This document shows, piece by piece, positions 8,927 through 16,607 of a stretch of 64,000 nt of DNA. The first letter of the stretch is position 1, and each line of letters opens with the position of its first letter. The notes beneath the pieces were generated by a model. That model was not told where the DNA came from, did no database searches, and saw only the letters and a list, made by a program, of their open reading frames with translations. The stretch is from CBDCUC01 sp965222485. Its GTDB lineage: Bacteria > Pseudomonadota > Alphaproteobacteria > Rhizobiales > Hyphomicrobiaceae. Location of the stretch: contig CBDCUC010000040.1 in the NCBI GenBank assembly GCA_965222485.1, positions 1,736,001-1,800,000 on the forward strand. The letters are read 5' to 3'. Both the position numbers and the translations under genes were made by a program.

Positions 8927-10015
8927 ATGGCCTTTTGGGTGAGGCGATGGGGCAAATGTCAAAGCCTGAACGACAACGGATTTCAAGGCGATAAGGTCCG
9001 GCGCGGCAAACTGCTGATCCTGCGCAGTGTCTATTGGCTAGCCGTCGTCGTATTTGGCCTGGTGGTCGGCGTTGTTTCTCCTTTGAGGGTAATGGCTGCG
9101 AAAGTCGAAGGGCCGAATGCGTGTGTTGAGTGCCACAAGAAAGAAGGCTCTATCTGGAAGAACACGCATCATCATTCCACATTTCGTGACATGCCGCGCA
9201 GCAAAAAGGCGCGGGAAATCGGCCGAAAGATGAAAATCAAAAGGATGAAGGCGAGCAGTCTTTGTCTGGGGTGTCACTTCACATCGCAAAAGGTCAAAAA
9301 GAAGAAGAAGGCCATCGCGGGAATATCGTGTGAGTCGTGCCATGGCGCCGGTAAGAACTACATAAAAGTGCACGCTGAATTCAGCGGTAAGAAGAATAAG
9401 GAATCGGAATCGAAGGCGGAGGCGCGTCAGCGCTGGGTGAAATCTGAAAAGGCTGGAATGATCCGCCCAACTACGATCTATCGGCTAGCGAAGAATTGCT
9501 ACAGTTGCCACGTGGTTCCGCGCGAGGACCTGGTGAATGTTGGGGGACATCCGGCTGGCAGCAAGTTTGAGCTGTATTCGTGGTCGCAGGGCGAGATTCG
9601 ACACAACGTCTGGTACTCCAAGGGGAAGTCGAACCCGGTTGCCAACGCCAAGCGCCGGCGAAAATTATTCATCGTCGGTTTGGCAGTCGAACTGGAAACA
9701 GCCTTGCGTGCCGTCGGCGGGGCGAAGAAACGGAAAGCATATGCGGTGAGGATGGCATTGCGTGCAGATGCGGCGCGCAAAAAGCTTGCAGCGGCCGCAA
9801 AAGCGTTACCGGATGTCGGTGAATTATCGGCAATGGTTCAATTTGGGCATTCGGCGGGTCTTAAGCTTGATAACGCAGATGCGCTGACGAACGCGGCCGA
9901 CGGCGTTGCTAGCGAAGCGAAGAAGTTTGAAAAGAACCACGATGGGAGCGCACTTGCGGGGATAGATTCGCTCATACCGGGATCGGACAAATTCAAAGGC
10001 AAGCCGTCAGGATAG
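8927..10015 (+). CDS. Tetraheme c-type cytochrome (cytochrome c554-like)
   Basis: 362-residue exported cytochrome. A hydrophobic segment at about 29-50 (uncleaved anchor or signal) precedes four CXXCH haem sites: CVECH (66-70), CLGCH (113-117), CESCH (135-139) and CYSCH (191-195). Haem spacing and HHH after the first site fit multihaem c554-family proteins with bis-His haems. Residues 91-128 are very basic (16 Lys/Arg of 38). The C-terminal half is Ala/Lys-rich and helical without haem sites. The ATG at 8927 is preceded by AAGGGATGAG; the longer open frame upstream lacks any signal. First gene of a rightward cytochrome set, likely a periplasmic electron carrier. Confidence 0.87.
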   Translation: MAFWVRRWGKCQSLNDNGFQGDKVRRGKLLILRSVYWLAVVVFGLVVGVVSPLRVMAAKVEGPNACVECHKKEGSIWKNTHHHSTFRDMPRSKKAREIGRKMKIKRMKASSLCLGCHFTSQKVKKKKKAIAGISCESCHGAGKNYIKVHAEFSGKKNKESESKAEARQRWVKSEKAGMIRPTTIYRLAKNCYSCHVVPREDLVNVGGHPAGSKFELYSWSQGEIRHNVWYSKGKSNPVANAKRRRKLFIVGLAVELETALRAVGGAKKRKAYAVRMALRADAARKKLAAAAKALPDVGELSAMVQFGHSAGLKLDNADALTNAADGVASEAKKFEKNHDGSALAGIDSLIPGSDKFKGKPSG

Positions 10016-10256
10016 GGCGGTGGACCTGCAGCAAATGCCCGCGAAGACAAAAAGGCGAAGGGGGAATTCGTCGAGCCGTGACGCAGCTTGTTATGGAAAG
10101 TAATAGGAGGGGTCTTGTTGGCCCAATAACACCTTGCGTGCACCTATTGTGCGGGGGCGGAGGTTGTGGCGTGCGCCGACGTCCGGTTGATCTTTCTCGC
10201 TGGACGGTACTTTGCCGCTGCCGGCTAAATTCAACAACACATCTGTGGTTCGTACC

Positions 10257-11069
10257 ATGATGCGGGTCGTTCAATACGCGGCGGTTACGGCTGCGGTTTT
10301 TGCATCGCTTTTTTGGCTCGCGCAAGTTTTTGGGCTGAGCCTGCGCGATCCTCGCTTTTTCGATGGCTGGATTCTGTTTGCTGCCATGGCAGGGCAGCTG
10401 TTGTTTCACCTGAGAGATAAGATTCCTTTTTTGCCGGATTGGAGTGACGCGCGCTGGCGACAGGTTCACATCGTGTCGGGCTATGCGGTTCTTGGGGCGT
10501 TTCTTGTTCATACGCGTGCAGGACTTCCCGATAGCGTCCTTGAATGGTCCATGTGGGTATTGTTCGTAGCAGTGGTCGCCAGTGGAATTCTGGGCTCCTA
10601 TCTCATGGTGGTCATACCGCTGAAGTTGGAGCAGCATGCGGCGCAGTTTGAATTCGAAACGCTTTCCCAACGAAGGCTGCAGCTTGCCCGCCGAGCGGAG
10701 GTCCTTGCGACGAGTGCAGAGGAGAGCGAGAGCTTGCGCGCAATTTGGGAACTTTACTCAAAGTCATTGAGAGATTTCTTCAACGGACCGCGCAACGTGC
10801 TTGCACACGTGCAAGGTTCAAAGTTGCCGCTTAGAAGGCTCAATCACCAGATCGATGCATCGGAACTTGCCGTCGATTCCAGAGACAAGAAAACGCTGAG
10901 GTCCTTGAAGGCGCTTGTTGCGGAAAAGGACCGGTTGGATTTCTGCTTTGCGCACGAGGCGATCCTGAGAGCCTGGTCCTTTTTGCATGTGCCGGCAACC
11001 TATGGGCTTGGCGTGCTGATTATCACGCATGTTTCGATCACGTATGCCTTCTCATTGGGAGTGCCCTAA
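10257..11069 (+). CDS. Membrane di-haem cytochrome b
   Basis: 270-residue protein with four to five membrane helices (about 5-27, 36-52, 70-88, 98-120, 243-265). Two helices carry histidine pairs with identical spacing: His71/His85 and His244/His258, each His-x13-His, as in b-type cytochromes that bind two haems across the membrane. A charged, coiled stretch (about 123-235) separates helix 4 from helix 5. It probably moves electrons between quinol and the c-type cytochromes encoded on both sides. The start is uncertain: ATGATG at 10257 suits the first helix, while an in-frame TTG at 10212 would add 15 polar residues; neither has a strong ribosome site. Not assigned to a named family. Confidence 0.75.
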   Translation: MMRVVQYAAVTAAVFASLFWLAQVFGLSLRDPRFFDGWILFAAMAGQLLFHLRDKIPFLPDWSDARWRQVHIVSGYAVLGAFLVHTRAGLPDSVLEWSMWVLFVAVVASGILGSYLMVVIPLKLEQHAAQFEFETLSQRRLQLARRAEVLATSAEESESLRAIWELYSKSLRDFFNGPRNVLAHVQGSKLPLRRLNHQIDASELAVDSRDKKTLRSLKALVAEKDRLDFCFAHEAILRAWSFLHVPATYGLGVLIITHVSITYAFSLGVP

Positions 11070-11070
11070 T

Positions 11071-13494
11071 TTGCGAGGCTGGCTCACGAACCGGTGGCGC
11101 AAGAAGCAGGCGAAAGCGCACCAGATCAAGACACCTGCTAACAGCCCGCCATTAGAGGTGAAGCGTCGTGTCGCCGCCGTGTGGACGGCTTTGTTCGTGC
11201 TGGGAGCGGTAATACTGGCGTCTGCTCATACGCAGCATAAGGAATTGCTGATGCCGGGGCCGTTGACGGCGGCACACAGCCTGCAAACCAAGTGCCGGAC
11301 ATGTCATACGAACGTCCCGAAGGGGCACTTCGGTTGGCTGCAAACGATTGTGTCGTTCGCGGACCCTGGGAAGGAGAGCAAGGCGTGTCTGGCCTGTCAC
11401 AAAATCGGTGGCGAGACGTTATCGCCGCACAACCTCGACATCGAGGAGTTGGCAAAACGTACCAAGCGCGTCGAAAAAAGCACCGTTACGCGCGGCCCCC
11501 CAATCGCGCTTCGGGTCAGCGACCTTCTACTGCCGACGGCTGGCAGCACGGATGATGGTGTGTTTTGCGCGACCTGCCATAAGGAGCATCAGGGTGCGAA
11601 TTTCGAGCTAGCCAGGATGTCGGATAATCGTTGTCAGTCCTGTCATGCCGTGCAGTTCAAAAGCTTTGCACGAGGACATCCAGATTTTGGTAGTTACCCA
11701 TACAAACGCCGGACGCGGGTTGTGTTCGACCATTCGACGCATTTCGGCAAGCATTTTCCCGATGGCCTGAAAAAGAGGGAGACCGCGCAGGCCGTACCAA
11801 AGGTGTGCACGGATTGCCATAGCACCAAGGCTGACAAGAGATTGATGAGTGTTAAGCCGTTCAAGGCCGTGTGTTCTTCGTGTCATCTGGATCAGATTGT
11901 CGGCACGGAACGAGCAACGGGACCGAAGGGTATCGCCTTCGTAACGCTTCCGGGACTGGATACGGAGACCCTAAAAGAAAAGGGCGTCAAGGTTGGCAGC
12001 TGGCCGGAAGACTCGGAGGCTGAACTTACGCCCTTCATGCGAATGCTGATGGGGTTGGATGAACAGAGGCGTAACACCCTTCGTGCCGTTGCCGAACTGG
12101 ATCTATTGGATTTGTCGTCGGCATCGGATGCGGAACTAAAAGCGGTCGGTGCGTTTGTGTGGGAACTGAAGGCGCTGCTGCACGAGCTTTCCAGTTCAAA
12201 GAGTTCGGTTATTGCAGAGCGCATCGCCAAGGCGACGGGTGCCCGGGTGGATCGCGATTTGACGGCTAAGCTTGTCGCGACGATTCCCAGAGATGTTCTA
12301 TTGAGTGCACAAAGAGAATGGCTCCCGAAGCTTGATGCGGAAATTGCATTGCGTCCCAAAGAAAAACGGGCGGGCTGGGATGCCTCAGTAAGTGCGCCGT
12401 CTTCAGTAACTGGGGAGGCCTCCGGCGCGGGTCATTCAGATGCTGCTCGTCAAACACCGAATCCGGTGAGCAGTGGCGTGCCGGCAGGCGAGCAAGATCC
12501 GGAACCCAATACCCAAGCCGCTCCTGGACGTTCCGCGCCTGGCCAAGCATTTCAGCCGAACGCTCGCTCCAATCTCTTGCCTTTCGGAGAGGCCGCTGTG
12601 CTTCACGCACGGCAGCGCAAGGACAACGCTGTGCGACAGGTGCAAGGCGCCCAACGTGGGCGGGAGGTAAGCGAGCCAGGGCCGGACAGCTGGCGCATCG
12701 ATCCCTATGGACGGTTGATCAAAGGCCGTAAGGGTGCGGAGGCACTGGAAGAAGCTGAAGGCGAAGAAAGCGATGTCAGTGATGAGGAAGCCGAGCAGAG
12801 CGCCGATCCTGTTGAGGAAGATGTCGTAGATCAGTATGATGATGATGGTGCTGGCGGCGAGTCTGAAGAGGATAGTGACAATGGACCAGTCCGTCGGGCA
12901 AGCTCTGCAAATGCCGGTGGCGTTGATTCTGAGTCGTGGGCTGAACTGGGCGGATGGTACCGTTCAGATTATTCGATTCTCTATCGACCGACCGGTCATA
13001 CGGATGCATTCCTTCGCGCGTGGTTGGAGTTTTCGGGAAGGCTACGCGATGATGCGCCAGGCAACTTGGCGGCAGCAGTGTTTGGTCTGCTGACCCACAA
13101 AGATGCTCAAGGCCAATGCATCAAGTGTCATAGTGTTGATCAGGGCAACGGGCAGAGCCGGGTCATCGAGTGGGGCACATCGCCTCTCTCAGCCAAGGCG
13201 CGGCGGCTCACTTCGTTTATGCACGAGCCCCACTTTGGCCTGTTGGGTAAACGTGGCTGTCTGACGTGCCATGAGATCCATACGGAAGCCAAGTATCAGG
13301 AGACATACAAACAGCACAACCCGGTGCAGTTTGTATCGAACTTCAAGCCGATGCAGAAAGAGCAGTGTATTGCCTGTCACAAGAAGAACGCGGCGCGGCA
13401 AGACTGTATGCTATGCCATTCCTATCACGTGGACGATGTTACCTCGCCCGTGGCGCGAACGCGCTTTCCAACAAACAAGCAGCCCGAGGAGTAG
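11071..13494 (+). CDS. Decaheme c-type cytochrome with acidic linker
   Basis: 807 residues if started at the TTG at 11071, which has GGGAG 8 bases upstream inside the end of the cytochrome b gene; the open frame extends to 11029. A membrane anchor lies at about 34-51. Ten CXXCH sites fall in two modules: six at 75, 106, 166, 188, 246 and 268, and four at 683, 730, 766 and 779. Between them are some 410 residues without haem: a helical part (300-435), a Pro/Ala/Ser-rich part, and a strongly acidic tract at about 557-604. Likely a periplasmic or envelope-spanning electron carrier working with the cytochrome b just upstream. The two-module layout differs from compact MtrA-type decahaem proteins. 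Confidence 0.87.
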   Translation: MRGWLTNRWRKKQAKAHQIKTPANSPPLEVKRRVAAVWTALFVLGAVILASAHTQHKELLMPGPLTAAHSLQTKCRTCHTNVPKGHFGWLQTIVSFADPGKESKACLACHKIGGETLSPHNLDIEELAKRTKRVEKSTVTRGPPIALRVSDLLLPTAGSTDDGVFCATCHKEHQGANFELARMSDNRCQSCHAVQFKSFARGHPDFGSYPYKRRTRVVFDHSTHFGKHFPDGLKKRETAQAVPKVCTDCHSTKADKRLMSVKPFKAVCSSCHLDQIVGTERATGPKGIAFVTLPGLDTETLKEKGVKVGSWPEDSEAELTPFMRMLMGLDEQRRNTLRAVAELDLLDLSSASDAELKAVGAFVWELKALLHELSSSKSSVIAERIAKATGARVDRDLTAKLVATIPRDVLLSAQREWLPKLDAEIALRPKEKRAGWDASVSAPSSVTGEASGAGHSDAARQTPNPVSSGVPAGEQDPEPNTQAAPGRSAPGQAFQPNARSNLLPFGEAAVLHARQRKDNAVRQVQGAQRGREVSEPGPDSWRIDPYGRLIKGRKGAEALEEAEGEESDVSDEEAEQSADPVEEDVVDQYDDDGAGGESEEDSDNGPVRRASSANAGGVDSESWAELGGWYRSDYSILYRPTGHTDAFLRAWLEFSGRLRDDAPGNLAAAVFGLLTHKDAQGQCIKCHSVDQGNGQSRVIEWGTSPLSAKARRLTSFMHEPHFGLLGKRGCLTCHEIHTEAKYQETYKQHNPVQFVSNFKPMQKEQCIACHKKNAARQDCMLCHSYHVDDVTSPVARTRFPTNKQPEE

Positions 13495-13540
13495 CCATCG
13501 CGCTAAAGCTTATGTGGTGTCTTTGCGCTAGTGCGAACAA

Positions 13541-14815
13541 CTAAAGATCGATGACAACGTCGCCTTTCGGACGCGATATGCAGATGAGGCACGAGCCTTC
13601 GTCAATTTGGGTTTGGGGTTGGCGTACGTACTCGACCTCACCTTGGCGCAGTTTGCTCATGCACGTACCGCAATTGCCCGAGCGGCAACCGAAACGCGGG
13701 TTGATGCCGCTGGCCTCGGCAAGGTCAAGTAGGCTCTTGGTTCCTGGGGTCCACGGAACCGTTTTTTTCGATTTTGCGAATTGGATCTGTGCCGGGGTTT
13801 CACCGGCCATTGCTGCGCTCTGCTTAGGTGCTTCCAGTTCCGGTACGGAAGCTGGGCCAAATGCCTCGAACTTGATGTCTTCGCCCGGCACGCCCCATGC
13901 GGTCAAATCACGGGTCACAGTCTTCATCATCGAAGCAGGCCCGCAGACGTAGAATTCGAAGGCTTTGTTGTTCTTGAGGATGGAGCGTATCACGTCGACC
14001 GTTACATGGCCGTCTATGTTGAAGTCGCGGTTGCGCTGGCAGCTTGCCGTTGCGCGGCTGTAAAAAGTGACAATGCGGATGTTGGGGTTTTTCTCACTAA
14101 GTAGTTTCAAGTTGTTGCGAAATGCATGGTCGGCGCGATTTCTTACACCATAAAAGAGCCAAACCTGGCGCTTGGAACGGACCGAGGTGAGCCAAGTGAG
14201 CATGCTCATCATCGGTGTAATTCCCACACCGCCAGCGATCAGCACCATCGGCCTCGTTGATGTCCGGCTGAGGTGAAACGTTCCGCTGGGCGCATGGATG
14301 TTGAGAACGTTGCCGCGGTCGATACGGTCGTGGAGCCAGTTTGAGACCACGCCGGGCTTGACGCCGAGCCGTTCGCGGCCCGGTGATCCAATTCTCCTGA
14401 CCGTGATCCTGTAAAAGCGCTTCTCCGTTGGTTCACTGGAGATCGAGTAGCACCTGATGGCTGGTTGATCGTCGTTCTTGAGTGGCACTTCCAGGGTCAG
14501 GAACTGCCCCGGCCGGAACGATGGTAGCGGACGGTTGTCGTACGGCACGAGATAGAATGAACAGATGCTCTCGTCGTCATTTTCGAAATGTTTGGCGACA
14601 ACCTGGAAGGGCCGCCTTCCCGCCCAGCTGAGTGTCTGCTGTTTGCGATCGTGCTCAAGAATACTGGAAACGCGTGCGGATAATTTGCTGAACTGGTGCC
14701 GGTCGGCTCGTCGGATCTGGAGTTTTTGCCCGGCCAAACGGTAGGCGCTCAGCGTTGCACGTAGCGATACGGCCGCCATGATAAGGAGCCCTGTGATTTC
14801 GGCAAAAAATTCCAC
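13541..14815 (-). CDS. Membrane-anchored flavin reductase with 2Fe-2S domain
   Basis: 424-residue oxidoreductase. A short hydrophobic N-terminus (about 4-20) should tether it to the membrane. The FAD-binding motif is RCYSISS, the NAD(P)-binding region is AGGVGITPMMSML with a later YVCGPASMM, and a C-terminal plant-type ferredoxin domain has CRSGNCGTC and a distant CLIC for the 2Fe-2S cluster. The order FAD-NAD-2Fe2S matches reductases that feed electrons from NAD(P)H to an acceptor or back. The start is a GTG at 14815 with AGGAG about 12 bases before it. It lies convergent to the decahaem gene and upstream of nothing else on its strand here; the porin gene precedes it by 38 bases, so the two may be co-transcribed. 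Confidence 0.85.
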   Translation of the reverse strand: MEFFAEITGLLIMAAVSLRATLSAYRLAGQKLQIRRADRHQFSKLSARVSSILEHDRKQQTLSWAGRRPFQVVAKHFENDDESICSFYLVPYDNRPLPSFRPGQFLTLEVPLKNDDQPAIRCYSISSEPTEKRFYRITVRRIGSPGRERLGVKPGVVSNWLHDRIDRGNVLNIHAPSGTFHLSRTSTRPMVLIAGGVGITPMMSMLTWLTSVRSKRQVWLFYGVRNRADHAFRNNLKLLSEKNPNIRIVTFYSRATASCQRNRDFNIDGHVTVDVIRSILKNNKAFEFYVCGPASMMKTVTRDLTAWGVPGEDIKFEAFGPASVPELEAPKQSAAMAGETPAQIQFAKSKKTVPWTPGTKSLLDLAEASGINPRFGCRSGNCGTCMSKLRQGEVEYVRQPQTQIDEGSCLICISRPKGDVVIDL

Positions 14816-14853
14816 GTGAATAATGCTCTCCTGAGCTTTTGTTTGCCGCTGGG

Positions 14854-16497
14854 TTAGTAGACAACTTGCACTTCCGCGCGAGCGCCGGCGGCGTCATCAA
14901 TGCCGTCGATTCCGTCATTCAGCGTGTAGAAGCTTTCGAATGTGAGCTGTACGTGTTGGCCGACTGCCTGCTGGAGCTGGAAGCCAAAGCCCAGGCTGTC
15001 GACGCCGTCACCCGAGAGATCCTTTCGGCCGGCCATTTCAAGGATCAGGTTGCGCCGCCCGCCATCCCAGAAAGCCTGGTAACCGATGGCACCGCCGATG
15101 GCGTCATCATTTGTGAACGGGTTGATCTCGGCGCCATAGGTGGACAGGTTGGGCGAAGCGAACAGAATTCCGGTGTTCGCGAGTGGACCACCGACAATTG
15201 CTTCGCGGCCGGCTTGAGTATAGTTGCCGATATTCAGGAATGAATTGAAGTAGACGATGTCGTTGGAGCCTTTCACCAGCTTGGAAATTTCGGCGGTCAA
15301 TAGAACACCATCGCCGACCACGCTCCCGCCGACAAGACTGGGCACTTCGTCCTGCAGCGCAAATGATGCGTTGACGCGGAAGGCGGTGCTAATGCCATCC
15401 AGAAACGGAAGCCGCTGAATTGCGGAAGCGCCGATATAAAAGCCATCGGACTTTTCGCTGTCATCGACGTAGATCATGTCGAGATTGTATGTGCTGATGT
15501 GTGCGTCGGCCGCAACGAACAAGCCGAACATGTTCTGATCAGCGTCGCCGCGATCCTGCGGGTCGTTGCGATCTAAGCGATTCCAGCCCCACATGCCTGA
15601 AATTCGGAGGTTCGATGTGCCAGGGAAGGGTATGTTGTTTCGAATTAGGCCAACCGCATCGATGGTATCATTGATCAGGATGCCTTCCTGGAAGATCACA
15701 GGTTGCCGGCCGACGGTAAAACCGTAATCGATCGGTTTGAGACCGGCCTGATCGAGATTGGGAAACAGGCTGCCGAGGTCACCTTCAAAGAATAACGTCT
15801 CCACACCCAGCCGGAAGTTGTCATTAAAGCCTTCTTCGCGTCCGTCGAAGGTGTAGCGTGTGAATTGGTCTGGACGGTTATCGTCGACGGGTCGCAGGCC
15901 CAACAGTATCTTCTCCGTTCCGGTTAGCTGCAGATTGGCGAAGATATCGAGGCGGTTGGCGATTTCCGTTTCGCGCTGGCTGCCCGGTGCACCGTTGTCG
16001 AAGGTCTGGATGGCAGTTCTGTTGATGGCGTAGGCCCAGAAGCGCGGTTGCCAGACCGCACCGATGATCGGAACCTCGAATCCATGATCGAGTTTTCCGG
16101 TGTCGAGAAAGCCATTGCCCACTTCAACCGCAAGCTCAGGGCGGGCGGGTAGCCGATCCTGTGGATGTTCTGATTTTTCAGTTCTGAATTCGACGTAGTC
16201 GTCTTTGAGTTTTTTGACGCCAATTTTCTCGCCGATGGGCCAGAACGCGTCGTACCAATTTTTTGACTTTCCTGTGCTGGCCTCTGCGCCGTCGTAATAT
16301 GTCTCGTCTTGATCGCTCTTCTGTTTGCCTGCGGTGCTGTAGTTCTTCTTAGCGTGTACGGATTCGCCGTCCCCCTCCACGACTTTTCCGGCGGCCACTT
16401 CCGCTGCCCCAGCCAAGACAACGCACAGCGATGAGGCTGTAAACAACGTGAACCGCTGAACAGCGCGTTTTGCCCCCTTGTGCCTTTTGTTCTTCAT
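14854..16497 (-). CDS. Outer-membrane beta-barrel (alginate-export-like porin)
   Basis: 547-residue exported protein with signal peptide RFTLFTASSLCVVLAGAAEVAA. The body alternates short polar and aromatic strands and ends in VEVQVVY, a C-terminal aromatic typical of outer-membrane barrels. The segment YGFTVGRQPVIFQEGILIND recalls the barrel repeat of alginate-export-family porins. The ATG at 16497 is chosen over an upstream in-frame ATG at 16515 because AGGGGGCAACG stands directly before it. Set between a flavin reductase and a pentahaem cytochrome on the same strand, it could be a substrate porin or a barrel housing a cytochrome; the sequence does not decide which. Confidence 0.78.
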   Translation of the reverse strand: MKNKRHKGAKRAVQRFTLFTASSLCVVLAGAAEVAAGKVVEGDGESVHAKKNYSTAGKQKSDQDETYYDGAEASTGKSKNWYDAFWPIGEKIGVKKLKDDYVEFRTEKSEHPQDRLPARPELAVEVGNGFLDTGKLDHGFEVPIIGAVWQPRFWAYAINRTAIQTFDNGAPGSQRETEIANRLDIFANLQLTGTEKILLGLRPVDDNRPDQFTRYTFDGREEGFNDNFRLGVETLFFEGDLGSLFPNLDQAGLKPIDYGFTVGRQPVIFQEGILINDTIDAVGLIRNNIPFPGTSNLRISGMWGWNRLDRNDPQDRGDADQNMFGLFVAADAHISTYNLDMIYVDDSEKSDGFYIGASAIQRLPFLDGISTAFRVNASFALQDEVPSLVGGSVVGDGVLLTAEISKLVKGSNDIVYFNSFLNIGNYTQAGREAIVGGPLANTGILFASPNLSTYGAEINPFTNDDAIGGAIGYQAFWDGGRRNLILEMAGRKDLSGDGVDSLGFGFQLQQAVGQHVQLTFESFYTLNDGIDGIDDAAGARAEVQVVY

Positions 16498-16607
16498 CGT
16501 TGCCCCCTGTGGCATTTTCTTTCAATGCAGATGCGTTGCTTTATTGAGCTCTTACCGGCTGACCACCTGTCTGATCGGTCTGAACGAGCGTGCGTCAGTG
16601 TTCTTGA

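Noticed and set aside
9993..10670. 225-codon minus-strand open frame between the tetrahaem cytochrome and cytochrome b genes
   Set aside because: Very basic and Gln/Pro-rich translation, overlapping the start of the cytochrome b gene; no ribosome site.
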